A stretch of 64,000 bases of DNA from Gammaproteobacteria bacterium (GTDB lineage: Bacteria > Pseudomonadota > Gammaproteobacteria > Burkholderiales > Thiobacillaceae), in NCBI GenBank assembly GCA_018820765.1, contig JAHJNN010000012.1, positions 1-64,000 of the forward strand, given 5' to 3'. Shown one piece after another: positions 9,012-18,228 of the stretch. Position 1 is the first letter of the stretch. Each line of letters begins with the position of its first letter. Made by a program: the position numbers and the translations under genes. Below the pieces are notes generated by a model. That model worked only from the letters and a program-made list of their open reading frames with translations, was not told where the DNA came from and searched no databases.

Positions 9012-9842
9012 CTATTCCTCGGCCGGCGCCAGCCGGATCGTGTATTGCCCGGACTTCTCGTCCCGCACCATCGCCAGCAGCCTGTGCTTCTGCGCGTCCT
9101 CCACCAGTTCCCGGAATGAGCGGTAGCCGTAGGCCGATTCGGTAAAGCCGGGGCGGCGGCGCTGCATGGTGGTCTTCACCATCGACCCCCAGATCTTTTC
9201 GTCGGACCCGCGCTCGGCGATCAGCGCTTCCACCGTCTCGACCAGGAAATCGAGCGCGCCCTGGCGGCGATCCTCCTCGGTGCGCGATCCCGTTTCCTTC
9301 GTCGCGCTGGCAGCCGGTTTCGCGGCCGGCGCCTTCTTCTCGACGCGCTTCTTCTTGGCTTCCTGCGCACGCACCAGGTCGTCGTAGAAAATGAACTCGT
9401 CGCAGTTCGCGCTGAGCAGGTCCGAGGTCGAGTCCTTCACCCCGATCCCGATCACGTGCTTGTTGTTCTCGCGCAGCTTCGACACCAGCGGCGAGAAATC
9501 CGAATCGCCGCTGATGATGACGAAGGTGTCGACGTGCGACTTGGTGTAGCAGAGGTCGAGCGCGTCGACGACCATGCGGATGTCGGCCGAGTTCTTGCCG
9601 GACTGGCGCACGTGGGGAATCTCGATCAGCTCGAATGCCGCCTCGTGCATGGTCGCCTTGAATTCCTTGTAGCGGTCCCAGTCGCAATACGCCTTCTTCA
9701 CCACGATGCTGCCCTTGAGCAGCAGGCGCTCCAGCACCTTCCGGATGTCGAACTGGGCATATTTGGCGTCGCGCACGCCGAGTGCGATGTTCTCGAAATC
9801 GCAGAACAGCGCCATGTTGGTGATTTCAGCTTGTCCTGCCAT
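9012..9842 (-). CDS. NYN-domain putative RNase with C-terminal LOTUS/OST-HTH-like domain
   Basis: This 276-residue protein has an N-terminal NYN (PIN-like, DUF88/LabA) domain over about residues 8-150. Conserved acids are in ALFCDFENIALG, NSADIRMVVDAL and FVIISGDSDFSPLVSKLRENNKHVIGIG, the likely metal-binding nuclease site. An Ala/Lys-rich linker (about 155-190) precedes a C-terminal winged-helix-like domain with RPGFTESAYGYRSFRELVEDA, which resembles LOTUS/OST-HTH RNA-binding domains. It probably acts on RNA, but the target is unknown. It is convergent with apaG. Confidence 0.85.
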   Translation of the reverse strand: MAGQAEITNMALFCDFENIALGVRDAKYAQFDIRKVLERLLLKGSIVVKKAYCDWDRYKEFKATMHEAAFELIEIPHVRQSGKNSADIRMVVDALDLCYTKSHVDTFVIISGDSDFSPLVSKLRENNKHVIGIGVKDSTSDLLSANCDEFIFYDDLVRAQEAKKKRVEKKAPAAKPAASATKETGSRTEEDRRQGALDFLVETVEALIAERGSDEKIWGSMVKTTMQRRRPGFTESAYGYRSFRELVEDAQKHRLLAMVRDEKSGQYTIRLAPAEE

Positions 9843-9928
9843 GGGGGCCCTTTCGATTGATCCGCGCGTTCGGCAGCGGCGGAGACGCCATGAGGGTGCG
9901 GGGGATCGTCATGGTCTGCCCGTCGCGT

Positions 9929-10030
9929 TCACTTTTTCATCGTCCACCACACGATGAATATGAACAGGCCCAGCGCAATCCCGGCTTCCATCAGCATCCA
10001 GCCCAGTCCCTGACTTTCCATTAAGGCCAT
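9929..10030 (-). CDS. 33-residue single-pass membrane protein
   Basis: A short frame encodes MALMESQGLGWMLMEAGIAL followed by GLFIFIVWWTMKK. It has a short amphipathic start, one hydrophobic segment and a basic end, predicting a small inner-membrane protein. A strong GGAGGG ribosome site sits 1-6 bp before ATG, which is the main evidence that it is translated. It is divergent from mltA and upstream of the NYN gene. No function is recognised. Confidence 0.6.
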   Translation of the reverse strand: MALMESQGLGWMLMEAGIALGLFIFIVWWTMKK

Positions 10031-10084
10031 CCCTCCGTTGTTATACTCGACGTGTATCGTCGATTTGAGCCATCTTCACCCGTG

Positions 10085-11374
10085 ATGCTGTTACGCGCAA
10101 GCCCGTGGCTGTTCGCCTTGTCGTTGTCCGCCTGCGGGATGCTTCCCGCGGAGAAACCGCCCGCCCCCGTTCCGGCACCCGTTCCTGCGCCCGCCCCCCC
10201 GACACCTGTGCCGGTTCCCCCGGCCCCCGAGCCGGCGCCGTCTGCGGTGCCGCCAGCCCCCCTCCCCGCGCCGGCGGCGGCCTACCCCGCGCTCAAGCCG
10301 GTGGGCTGGGCTGCGATCGCCTTCTGGCAGGACGACACGGTCAGCGAAAGCTGGAACGCCTTTCTGCAAAGCTGCACCACGCTGATCCAACGCAGCGGAT
10401 GGCAGCCGGTCTGCGCCAAGGCGGCGACGATGGCCGCGCCCGACGAGGCCGCCGTACGCACGTTTTTCGAGCGGCGTTTTCAGCCTTACCAGTCCACTGC
10501 GGACGACGGCAGCGTCGAAGGCCTGGTGACCGGCTATTACGAGCCCCTCTTGAAGGGCGACCGCGTGCGCACCGAGCGTGCACGCTACCCGCTCTACGCC
10601 GCGCCGGACGATCTGATCAGCGTCGATCTCGCGAGCGTCTATCCGGAGCTGAAAAACCTGCGGCTGCGCGGGCGGCTGGCCGGCAACAGGGTGGTGCCCT
10701 ATTCCACCCGCAAGGACATCGAGGATGCCGCCAACGGCAAGGCGAACGGCTTCAAGGGCAAGCCCATCGCCTGGGCCGAAGACCCGGTCGACCTGTTTTT
10801 CCTGCAGATTCAGGGCTCGGGGCGCATCGAACTGCCGGACGGCAGCCACCTGCGCGTGGGCTATGCGGACCAGAACGGCCATCCCTATCAGTCGATCGGC
10901 AAGCTGCTGGTCGAACGCGGCGAACTGAAGCTGGAACAGGCGTCGATGCAGGGCATCAAGGATTGGGGCGCGCAGAACCCCGACAAGCTGCCCGAACTGC
11001 TCGCCAGCAACCCCAGTTTCGTCTTCTTCCGGCCCCTGCCCAACGGGCTTGCCGGTCCGCTCGGCGCACTCGGCGTGCCGCTCACCGGCGGCCGTTCGAT
11101 CGCCGTCGATCCGCGCTTCATCCCGCTCGGCGCGCCGGTCTTCCTCGCCACCACCCAGCCCAATTCGGCGCGGCCGCTGAACCGGCTGGTGATGGCGCAG
11201 GACACCGGCAGCGCCATCCGCGGCGGCGTGCGTGCCGACTTTTTCTGGGGCTTCGGCGCGGAGGCGGGCGAACTCGCCGGCCGCATGAAGCAGCGCGGCC
11301 GCATGTGGGTGCTGCTGCCGAAGACACTGCCCGATCCCGCGTCAACGCCCCACCGGCCGCCTTCCAGGAACTAG
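10085..11374 (+). CDS. mltA: Membrane-bound lytic transglycosylase A
   Basis: This 429-residue lipoprotein cleaves peptidoglycan glycan strands to 1,6-anhydromuropeptides at the outer membrane. The chosen ATG gives a lipoprotein signal (LLRASPWLFALSLSAC) with the lipobox cysteine near residue 17. An unusual proline/alanine-rich linker of about 50 residues follows. The MltA barrel includes VTGYYEPLLKGDR, FFLQIQGSGRIELPDG and the C-terminal 3D-type catalytic region VMAQDTGSAIRGGVRADFFWGFG with the key aspartates. An earlier GTG would bury the signal peptide and is less likely. Confidence 0.93.
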   Translation: MLLRASPWLFALSLSACGMLPAEKPPAPVPAPVPAPAPPTPVPVPPAPEPAPSAVPPAPLPAPAAAYPALKPVGWAAIAFWQDDTVSESWNAFLQSCTTLIQRSGWQPVCAKAATMAAPDEAAVRTFFERRFQPYQSTADDGSVEGLVTGYYEPLLKGDRVRTERARYPLYAAPDDLISVDLASVYPELKNLRLRGRLAGNRVVPYSTRKDIEDAANGKANGFKGKPIAWAEDPVDLFFLQIQGSGRIELPDGSHLRVGYADQNGHPYQSIGKLLVERGELKLEQASMQGIKDWGAQNPDKLPELLASNPSFVFFRPLPNGLAGPLGALGVPLTGGRSIAVDPRFIPLGAPVFLATTQPNSARPLNRLVMAQDTGSAIRGGVRADFFWGFGAEAGELAGRMKQRGRMWVLLPKTLPDPASTPHRPPSRN

Positions 11375-11540
11375 CCCCCGCGCCGGAAATCAAGGCGCCA
11401 GCCGGGCGCCCTCGGCCCCCTCCCGGTGATGAAAGTATCCTAGGATGGGATGTGCAGGGAGTCTGTCGGATGGGCCGGATTGCGGCGTCGGATGATTCCT
11501 TCAATCCCCTTCCAGGACCGGCCCGTCACCCAGCCCAGCC

Positions 11541-12911
11541 ATGCCCAACCTATCCCTTGCCACCCCGACTCGCGCGCCGTCGCCAGGGCGGAACGGGTTG
11601 CGCGTCAATGCCCACCTCTACCTGGCCGTCGGCATGGCGCTCCTGATCGGCATGCTGGTGGCAAGCTACATGCAGGCCTCGGCCGGGCTCGACGCCATGA
11701 AACAGTTCGACCGGGCGACCCAGCGTGCCGACCAACTGGACCGTCTGAACCAACTGCTGGCCGACGCCCAGTCGGCCAATCGCGGATATGCGCTCACGCG
11801 CGATCCGCTCTACCTCGACACCTTTCGGGCGACACTTCCCGCGATCCAGGACACCCTTGGGGTGATCAAAGCGGAATACAAGGACGACGGGGATGACGCC
11901 TCCAAGCTGGTCGAGTATGCGCACGGTGCGGCTGCCCGTATGGACATCACCACACGCCTGATGGAAAGCGGCAAGCCGCCCAGGAAAAGCTGGTTTGACG
12001 AAAGCACAGTGGCCATGGCCGCCTACCGCCGCCAGCACCACGCAATGAAGGCCGCCCTCCTCGCTGAAAACCGGCAAAACGTCCAGCAGTCGGTGAACGG
12101 CTTCGAAAACGCCCGCATCGTCACCGTATTGCTTGCCATCGCATCGCTGCTGCTGTTGCTGCTCAGTGTCTCCCAGAAACAGAAGGGACAGGAACTGCGG
12201 GACGAAATCCAGCGCATGCTGGAGGCGAAGAACGAACGCCTCGAACGCGAAGTGAACTACCGCACCCAGGAGCTGACGAGTCTGGCAACCTATCTGACCG
12301 AGGTGCGGGAAAAAGAAAAGCTGCATCTGGCTCGCGAGATGCACGATGAACTCGGCGCGCTCCTGACCGCCGCCAAGCTCGACGCGGACTGGATCGAGCG
12401 CACGCTTCCGCCCGAATCGCAGGCGCTGGTTGCGCAACGGTTGGCACGTCTGCGCCAGAGCCTGATCAGCGGGATCACGCTGAAGCGCCGCATCACCAAC
12501 GACCTGCGGCCGGCGCTGCTCTATGACCTCGGGCTGGTGGAGGCGCTGAAGGCGCTGATCGCGGAATTCCAGGCGGGCGAGGAAATCGAGGTGAAGGCGG
12601 ACCTGCCCGAGTCCGAGCCCGAACTCTCCGAGGCGCTCTCGCTCAGCCTGTTCCGGATCGTTCAGGAGGCCCTGACCAATATCCGCAAATATGCCCAGGC
12701 GCACCGTGTCGAAATCTCGCTGCGCCCCACCCCGACCGCCATCGAACTGTCGATCGCCGACGACGGCGTCGGCTTCGACCCCGCCTCGCCCAAGCTCGCC
12801 CGCCACGGACTCGCCGGCATCAAGCACCGCGTCTTCACCCACGGCGGGGAACTCGACATCCGCACCGCGCCGGGCGCCGGCGTCATACTGCGGGCCGTAC
12901 TGCCGGTCTGA
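11541..12911 (+). CDS. NarX-family sensor histidine kinase with CHASE3-like sensor
   Basis: The 456-residue membrane kinase has transmembrane segments at about residues 27-44 and 192-211 flanking a helical CHASE3-like periplasmic domain (SANRGYALTRDPLYLDTF is typical). A coiled coil leads to a HisKA_3 dimerisation domain with the phospho-accepting histidine in LAREMHDELGALLTAAKLD (near residue 268). The HATPase domain has EALTNIRKYAQA (N box) and DDGVGFD (G1). HisKA_3 kinases pair with LuxR-type regulators; the gene at 13.4-14.0 kb encodes one and is the likely partner. The periplasmic signal is unknown. Confidence 0.9.
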   Translation: MPNLSLATPTRAPSPGRNGLRVNAHLYLAVGMALLIGMLVASYMQASAGLDAMKQFDRATQRADQLDRLNQLLADAQSANRGYALTRDPLYLDTFRATLPAIQDTLGVIKAEYKDDGDDASKLVEYAHGAAARMDITTRLMESGKPPRKSWFDESTVAMAAYRRQHHAMKAALLAENRQNVQQSVNGFENARIVTVLLAIASLLLLLLSVSQKQKGQELRDEIQRMLEAKNERLEREVNYRTQELTSLATYLTEVREKEKLHLAREMHDELGALLTAAKLDADWIERTLPPESQALVAQRLARLRQSLISGITLKRRITNDLRPALLYDLGLVEALKALIAEFQAGEEIEVKADLPESEPELSEALSLSLFRIVQEALTNIRKYAQAHRVEISLRPTPTAIELSIADDGVGFDPASPKLARHGLAGIKHRVFTHGGELDIRTAPGAGVILRAVLPV

Positions 12912-12943
12912 ACGCCGCCTGGCGGGCGGCCGCGGCAACAGGA

Positions 12944-13384
12944 TCACGACACGGATTTTTTGTTCGCCGCATCGACGACGTAGTCGATCAGCTGGTTGAT
13001 GTGCAGGGATTTGTCGAAGAAGGCATCCGTTCCGAACTGCTCGCAGCGCTGCCGCATGGTGGCGTGCGCGTAATTGGTCAGCACCACCTTGCGCGGACGC
13101 CCATAGCGCTCCGAATCCGTCTGCAGCGCATCCAGCACGCCAATGCCGCTACCCTGTTTCAGTTCGATATCGATGATCGCCAGATCGACCGGGTCTTCCG
13201 CCAGGCGGCGCAAGGCCTCGGCTTCTCCTTCGGCGCACCCGCAGAATTCGACGCAGTCCAGCTCGCCCAGCATGCCGCCGAGCAGTTCCTGCAGCAGCAC
13301 CGAATCCTCGATCAGAAAGACCTTCAAGGGGACGGCCCCGGAATCGGCGGAATCATTGGGCGATGAGCCCGTGTCGTAATGCAT
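12944..13384 (-). CDS. Single-domain response regulator (CheY-like)
   Basis: The 146-residue protein is a receiver domain without an output domain. The acidic pocket is in VFLIEDS, the phospho-accepting aspartate in LAIIDIELKQGSG, and the conserved lysine in AFFDKSLH. Its 5' end overlaps the 3' end of the LuxR-type regulator by about 30 bp, so the two are probably co-transcribed. Without an output domain it may act as a phosphate sink or a protein-protein switch. Confidence 0.85.
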   Translation of the reverse strand: MHYDTGSSPNDSADSGAVPLKVFLIEDSVLLQELLGGMLGELDCVEFCGCAEGEAEALRRLAEDPVDLAIIDIELKQGSGIGVLDALQTDSERYGRPRKVVLTNYAHATMRQRCEQFGTDAFFDKSLHINQLIDYVVDAANKKSVS

Positions 13385-13988
13385 AAGTGGCCAATTCGGC
13401 ATTGCTCGCGACATTGAGCTTCTCGGTCACCCGCGAGCGATAGGTGCTGATGGTCTTGACGCTCAGATTGAGCTGCCCGGCGATGTCCGACACCGATTCG
13501 CCGCGCGCCAGCCGCAGAAATACTTGCAGCTCGCGGTCGGACAGCATCTCGTGCAGCATGCCGCTGCGTTCGCCGCTCATCTCGTCGGCCAGCAGTTCGG
13601 CCGTGCGCGCCGACACGTAGCGGCGTCCGGTGGACACCATGTGGATGGCCCGCAGCAGTTCGTCGCGTTCGCAATCCTTGCACAGGTAGCCGTTCGCACC
13701 GTTCCTGATCATGGCGAGCGCGTAGCTTTCTTCCGGAAAGCCGCTGAGGATCAGCACCCTGACATCGGGATAGCGCTGGCGCACCCCGCGCAACACGTCG
13801 ATGCCGCTCTTTCCCGGCAACGAAATATCGAGCAACAGGACGTCGCACGGCAAGGTGCGCAGTTTTTCGAGCGCCTCGTCGCCGGTGGCCGCTTCGAAGC
13901 CGATGCTGATCGAGACGTCTTCGCTGAGCAGTTCGCGAAAGCCGGTCCGAACAATCTGATGGTCGTCCACGATGGCGACGCGAATCAT
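13353..13988 (-). CDS. NarL/LuxR-type response regulator
   Basis: This 211-residue regulator has an N-terminal receiver domain (IRVAIVDDHQIVRTGF; phospho-Asp in VLLLDISLPGKSG; Lys in GYLCKD). A C-terminal GerE/LuxR helix-turn-helix follows (LSDRELQVFLRLARGESVSD and LNLSVKTISTYRSRVTEKL). It is probably the output partner of the convergent HisKA_3 kinase. It is transcribed with the single-domain regulator downstream. The stress and envelope genes that follow at 14-19 kb are candidate targets by proximity only. Confidence 0.9.
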   Translation of the reverse strand: MIRVAIVDDHQIVRTGFRELLSEDVSISIGFEAATGDEALEKLRTLPCDVLLLDISLPGKSGIDVLRGVRQRYPDVRVLILSGFPEESYALAMIRNGANGYLCKDCERDELLRAIHMVSTGRRYVSARTAELLADEMSGERSGMLHEMLSDRELQVFLRLARGESVSDIAGQLNLSVKTISTYRSRVTEKLNVASNAELATYALRHGLIAQ

Positions 13989-14009
13989 GCAGTGCTCCTT
14001 CGGCCCGGC

Positions 14010-14177
14010 CTAGCGGCCGCCGCGCATCAGGTTGACAACGAAGGTGGCTATCGCAATCACCAGGAACACCACAAAAAGAATCTTGGCGATGCCGGCAGCG
14101 CCCGCCGCCAGCCCCGAAAATCCGAAAACGGCGGCCACGATGGCGATGATGAAAAAGACCACGGCGTAATACAGCAT
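14010..14177 (-). CDS. DUF1328 small membrane protein
   Basis: The 55-residue protein has two hydrophobic helices with the family pattern ([20 protein letters not shown], then [15 protein letters not shown]). It matches the DUF1328/YtjA inner-membrane family in length and sequence. The start is set by a strong AAGGAGAA ribosome site. These genes are often induced by stress or in stationary phase, but their molecular role is unknown. It lies just upstream of the response regulator, 21 bp away. Confidence 0.9.
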   Translation of the reverse strand: MLYYAVVFFIIAIVAAVFGFSGLAAGAAGIAKILFVVFLVIAIATFVVNLMRGGR

Positions 14178-14251
14178 AAGGTTCTCCTTGGGCAGCTCCC
14201 TGACGAATGTGACGGCATGCCACCTCACTAACAGCCTAGACCCCTGCCGCT

Positions 14252-14282
14252 CCCCCGCCATCGGTTGCCGGCGGGGGTTTTT
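14252..14282 (+). terminator. Hairpin with T-run between the two DUF1328 genes
   Basis: CCCCCGCC and GGCGGGGG form an 8-bp stem around a 10-nt loop, followed on the plus strand by TTTTT. No plus-strand gene precedes it, so it may stop antisense transcription. Without the T-run it would still form a hairpin in the minus-strand transcript. Confidence 0.55.
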
Positions 14283-14317
14283 GTCAGAATTCTCCTACAC
14301 GGGTGGCGCTTTGGCGG

Positions 14318-14491
14318 CTACTTGACAGCCTTCAATGCGATCAAACCCAATAGCAGGAATAACAGGAACAGCGCCACTGCAATGTAGAACAGAATTTTTG
14401 CCACGGCGGCTGCGCCCGAGGCGATGCCGGTAAAGCCGAACACGCCGGCGAGCAGGAAGATGATGAAAAAAATCAATGCCCACTTCAACAT
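14318..14491 (-). CDS. DUF1328 small membrane protein, second copy
   Basis: This is a 57-residue relative of the neighbouring DUF1328 protein ([20 protein letters not shown], then [20 protein letters not shown]). The shared core is xFFIIxxxAxVFGFxGxAxGAAxxAKILF. It has a longer hydrophobic C terminus ending LIALKAVK. The pair looks like a local duplication that has since diverged. Function is unknown. Confidence 0.88.
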   Translation of the reverse strand: MLKWALIFFIIFLLAGVFGFTGIASGAAAVAKILFYIAVALFLLFLLLGLIALKAVK

Positions 14492-14756
14492 GGTGTCGGC
14501 TCCTCGCACAAAACCCCCACTGCCATGATGGCGCACCCGCCTGACGCCATCTGTCGGACAACGCCGCGATTCGCCTCGGCGAATCGGGCCCGATCGTGTA
14601 AGCATCATCCGATGGCATCATGCGGCTGATGTCGGACACCGCCTACGTCTGCGCGAAGCATCGGCGGACAGGACGGCGCGGCGTCATCCCCTGCAGTCCG
14701 CCCGACGCCCGGGATACGCTCCTATCTGAGAACGCCCGACCGAAACGGGCAACCAT

Positions 14757-16157
14757 ATGAACGCCCTCGCGACTGCACTCAGAACCATGGCGACATGCGG
14801 GACTTTTCCGCTTGCCGGCTGCACGACGCTTCCCGACCTGGCCGGGATCACGCCGGCTTCAGCGTCGGATTCCCCGGCAAGGCTGGAAACGGCGCAGGGT
14901 CCGGTTTCTCCGGCAAAGAATGCCGCCATTCTCAGCGAACTCAAGAGCGACGCCGGCAGCGGCGCCATACTGCAAAAGCATCTGGCGCTGGAGGAGGCGA
15001 TCAATCGCGACAGCCCGCTGGTGCTCGGCAACCGCCTGGTCTTGCTGCAGGACGGCCCGGCCACCTACAAGGCCATGTTTGCCGCGATTCGCGCCGCCCG
15101 CGATCACATCAATCTCGAGACCTATATTTTCGAGGACGGCGAGGTTGGCACCGAGTTCGCGAACCTGCTGCTGAAAAAGCAGGCGGCGGGGGTGCAGGTC
15201 AACGTCATCTACGACAGCGTCGGCTGCATCGACACGCCCAAGGAATTTTTCGAACGGATGCGCGACGCCGGCATCCGGACGCTCGAGTTCAACCCGGTCA
15301 ATCCGGCCAAGGGCAAGCGAGAGGAATGGGCGCTGAACAACCGCGACCACCGGAAGCTGCTGGTCGTCGACGGCAAGACAGCCTTTCTCGGCGGAATCAA
15401 CATCAGCGAGTCCTACTCGAGCGGTTCGTTCTCCCGATCAGGCAAGAAAAGCGGCGGCAAGCCGGAGGTCGGCTGGCGCGACACCCACCTGAAGATCGAC
15501 GGGCCGGTGGTCGCCGAGTTTCAGAAAACCTTCATGGACACGTGGGCACGGCAGAAAGGCCCGCCGCTGGCGAAGAAAACGTACTTCCCCAGGCTGCGGG
15601 TGCAAGGCGATGAAATCGTACGCGCGATCAGCAGCGAATCCGGATCGGAAGAGCGTCCGATCTATCTCACGTTGTTGTCGGCCATCGGCCACGCGGAACG
15701 CAACATCCATCTCACCATGGGCTATTTCGTTCCCGACCCGCAGTTGCGCGAAGCGCTGGCCGCGGCCGCACGGCGCGGCGTCGACGTGCAGATCATCCTG
15801 CCCGGAAAAACGGATTCCTGGGTGGTGTTTCATGCCGGGCGCTCGCACTACGACGAGCTGCTCCGCGCAGGCGTCCGGATTTACGAGCGGCGCGACGCGG
15901 TGCTGCATTCCAAGACGGCGACGATCGACGGGGTGTGGTCCACCATCGGCTCGACCAATCTCGACTGGCGCAGTTTTTTGCACAATGACGAGCTGAACGC
16001 AGTGATTCTGGGCACCGAATTTGCGCAACAAATGGCAGCGATGTTCGGCCAGGACCGGGCCGCGTCCGAGCCGATCGATCCTCGACGATGGCAGCGCCGC
16101 TCTCTGCTGCTGCGGCTGCAGGAGTGGCTGGCGCAGCGCTTCGAGTATTGGCTCTAG
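14757..16157 (+). CDS. Phospholipase D/cardiolipin synthase-family lipoprotein
   Basis: The 466-residue protein has two HKD motifs: NRDHRKLLVVDGKTAFLGGI (about residues 196-215) and VLHSKTATIDG...IGSTNLDWRS (about 381-405). This two-motif layout is that of PLD-type phospholipid synthases, and LETYIFEDGEVG is typical of cardiolipin synthases. The N terminus carries a lipoprotein-like signal with LAGC at residue 21, unlike the two membrane helices of ClsA. It may remodel phospholipids at the envelope. It opens a plus-strand run of stress-type genes. Confidence 0.85.
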   Translation: MNALATALRTMATCGTFPLAGCTTLPDLAGITPASASDSPARLETAQGPVSPAKNAAILSELKSDAGSGAILQKHLALEEAINRDSPLVLGNRLVLLQDGPATYKAMFAAIRAARDHINLETYIFEDGEVGTEFANLLLKKQAAGVQVNVIYDSVGCIDTPKEFFERMRDAGIRTLEFNPVNPAKGKREEWALNNRDHRKLLVVDGKTAFLGGINISESYSSGSFSRSGKKSGGKPEVGWRDTHLKIDGPVVAEFQKTFMDTWARQKGPPLAKKTYFPRLRVQGDEIVRAISSESGSEERPIYLTLLSAIGHAERNIHLTMGYFVPDPQLREALAAAARRGVDVQIILPGKTDSWVVFHAGRSHYDELLRAGVRIYERRDAVLHSKTATIDGVWSTIGSTNLDWRSFLHNDELNAVILGTEFAQQMAAMFGQDRAASEPIDPRRWQRRSLLLRLQEWLAQRFEYWL

Positions 16158-16289
16158 CGCATCTCGTCAGACCCGGCGGAACGGCGTGTAAGGACGATTC
16201 CGCAATTACGCTCGCGCGCCACGCCGGCGGAACCCGTTCCCGGCTGAGGCGCCCAAAGCATTGATTCGAAACCAGACAGGAGCGCGGTC

Positions 16290-16862
16290 ATGAAAACGCT
16301 TATCGTCGGTCGCTACGACCAGCAGACCGAAGCCGAGAACGCCTGGCGCGAATTCCTGCGTGCGGGATTTCCCGCCCGGGAAATGAGCCTGTTCTACGTC
16401 AACCCGCAAGGCCAGCACGCCCTGTATCCCGTGGGCGTGGACGAGGACGAGTCGGCCGGCACGCACGAAGCCAAATCCGGCGCTCTTCGCGGCGCGGTCG
16501 GCGGCGCGGGCGCGGGCACCCTGGTCGGCGCGGCCACGATCCCCGTTCTGGGGCCTGCGGGTCCCTTGATGGGGGCGGCGGTCGGCGCCTATACCGGCGC
16601 TCTGGTGGGGGCACTGAAGAATATGGAAGAAGAAGCCGAAGCGCCCCCCGATTCCGTTCCCGACCGCAGCGACCCCGCCGGCGCAGAGCCGCGAAAGGCG
16701 GGCGTCATGCTGGCCGTTGCCGTCGCATCGCTCGCCGAGCGCGACGCCGCAGTCGATATCCTCGGCACGCATGCGCAGTCGGTGGAAGAGGCGGAAGGCG
16801 TATTGCAGAACGGCGACTGGATCGACTTCGACCCGCTCGCCCCGCCCAGGGTGATCAGTTAG
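16290..16862 (+). CDS. Glycine-zipper envelope protein of unknown function
   Basis: The 190-residue protein has an N-terminal domain opening MKTLIVGRYDQQTEAENAWR, like small heat-shock-region proteins with a shuffled ferredoxin-like fold. A central glycine-zipper segment (about residues 68-110, GALRGAVGGAGAGTLVGA and GPLMGAAVGAYTGALVGALK) could insert in a membrane. The C-terminal domain (AVAVASLAERDAAVDILGTH) looks like a weak repeat of the first. There is a good AGGAG ribosome site. No precise function can be given. Confidence 0.75.
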   Translation: MKTLIVGRYDQQTEAENAWREFLRAGFPAREMSLFYVNPQGQHALYPVGVDEDESAGTHEAKSGALRGAVGGAGAGTLVGAATIPVLGPAGPLMGAAVGAYTGALVGALKNMEEEAEAPPDSVPDRSDPAGAEPRKAGVMLAVAVASLAERDAAVDILGTHAQSVEEAEGVLQNGDWIDFDPLAPPRVIS

Positions 16863-17024
16863 GCCGCTTCGGACGTGTCCTACGTCCGGCTCCAGCCGGA
16901 GCTGACTGCACCCGGCGGCGCGCCGAGCTACGCTGGAAACCTTTCAAGCGGCGCCGAAGCCCGGGAGCATGTGCTCTTGATGCCGCCGGCCTTCCCAGCC
17001 CCCGTGTTTCGGAAGGAGGGAACG

Positions 17025-17330
17025 ATGCCCGTTTGGTTCAGAACATGGTTCGAAAACCAGAAACAGACCCGGAAATTTCACCCTTCGTGGATCGTGATGG
17101 TGGTGATCGTCACCATCGTCGTCGGCAGCATCATCTGGGTGCTCGCCGCGCTGGTCGCGAAGTCCGACGCCCTTTCGACGCGCCCGCCCGGAGCGACCCA
17201 GACAGGGGGGCGGCCCGCAATGATCGAACGTATACCGCGTCCTCCCGATCCCGAGCGGGAAACGATCTGGGTCGATTTTCGCCAGGATGCCGGGACGCAC
17301 GTCGCTAGCCATGTCGTCCGGAAAACCTAG
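17025..17330 (+). CDS. Small single-pass membrane protein
   Basis: The 101-residue protein has one strong membrane helix at about residues 22-47 (SWIVMVVIVTIVVGSIIWVL, then AALVA). It is preceded by a basic cytoplasmic region and followed by a proline-rich tail. A very strong GGAAGGAGGG ribosome site fixes the start. It sits in the stress-gene run between the glycine-zipper gene and the hemerythrin gene. No family is recognised. Confidence 0.65.
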   Translation: MPVWFRTWFENQKQTRKFHPSWIVMVVIVTIVVGSIIWVLAALVAKSDALSTRPPGATQTGGRPAMIERIPRPPDPERETIWVDFRQDAGTHVASHVVRKT

Positions 17331-17463
17331 GCGTCGTCTGACAGAAAATCGGGACAAATGCGCTTGAGGCGCCCGCGCCGCCGCGGTCAAATAGCTTGGC
17401 AGCCCGACGCCTGGCGCCCGGGTTGTTGTCCCCCTCCGTTATCGATATGCGAAAGGAATGACC

Positions 17464-17943
17464 ATGCCCACCACACGACAGAAGGACGCCTGCGACCTGC
17501 TCGATGCCGATCACAAGGCCGTCAAGAAGCTGTTTTCCGAATACGAGGAACTGACCGAGGCGCGCGGAAACACCCGGGAAAAGAAGCACCGGCTGGCAGA
17601 GCGGATCTGCCGCGAACTGCGGGTGCACACCCAGATCGAGGAGGAAATCTTCTACCCGGCGATCCGCAAGGCCATCGACGACGAACTCCTGATGGACGAG
17701 GCCGAGGTCGAGCACACCAGCGCCAGGGATCTCATCGCCCAGATCCAGGGCATGGAGCCGGGCGACGCGATTTATGACGCCAAGGTGCTGGTTCTGGGCG
17801 AATACGTCGACCATCACGTGAAGGAAGAGCGCACCGAAATGTTCCCGAAGGCGCGCGCAAGCAAAGTGGATCTGGTGAAGATGCGGGACATGCTGCAGTC
17901 GCGCAAGGAAGAACTGATGGCCGAACTCGATGAGACGGCCTGA
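17464..17943 (+). CDS. Hemerythrin HHE-domain protein
   Basis: This 159-residue four-helix protein has the HHE iron ligands spread over DADHKAVKKLFSEYEE, HTQIEEEIFYPAI, EVEHTSARDLI and YVDHHVKEERTEMFPKA, the standard diiron pattern. Such proteins bind oxygen or nitric oxide, or act in iron and redox stress. The second ATG is chosen because AAAGGA lies about 8 bp upstream of it; a start two codons earlier is possible. A terminator hairpin follows. Confidence 0.9.
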   Translation: MPTTRQKDACDLLDADHKAVKKLFSEYEELTEARGNTREKKHRLAERICRELRVHTQIEEEIFYPAIRKAIDDELLMDEAEVEHTSARDLIAQIQGMEPGDAIYDAKVLVLGEYVDHHVKEERTEMFPKARASKVDLVKMRDMLQSRKEELMAELDETA

Positions 17944-17957
17944 GAGGCATGGCGGCA

Positions 17958-17998
17958 AACGGGAAGCGGCGGCAGCCTCTTCCCGTTCAATGTGTTTC
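17958..17998 (+). terminator. Terminator after the hemerythrin gene
   Basis: AACGGGAAG and CTTCCCGTT form a perfect 9-bp stem with a 12-nt loop, 14 bp after the stop codon. The following sequence is T-rich (TGTGTTTCTTTC) but has no clean T-run. Confidence 0.6.
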
Positions 17999-18228
17999 TT
18001 TCGAACTCGAACGCCTCTGGATCACGCTGACGCTGCCGCTTCCCTCCAGGTAGCATGCTGCACCTCCCGGCTCGTTTCGGGCGTGCCGTCGCGCGGGTGA
18101 TCAGGACGGGGGAATCGGCAGGGACGGTCAACGACCCCACCGGGCAGCCCGGTCAGGCGGCCGAGGAAAAGGCCGAGCACCCGGATGACGCCCGCGCGGT
18201 CCTCGATGCGGGCCTCAACGCCGGGCGC

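Noticed and set aside
14252..14282. Terminator of the DUF1328 genes
   Set aside because: Both genes are on the minus strand, while the T-run follows the hairpin on the plus strand, so it was kept only as a plus-strand hairpin.
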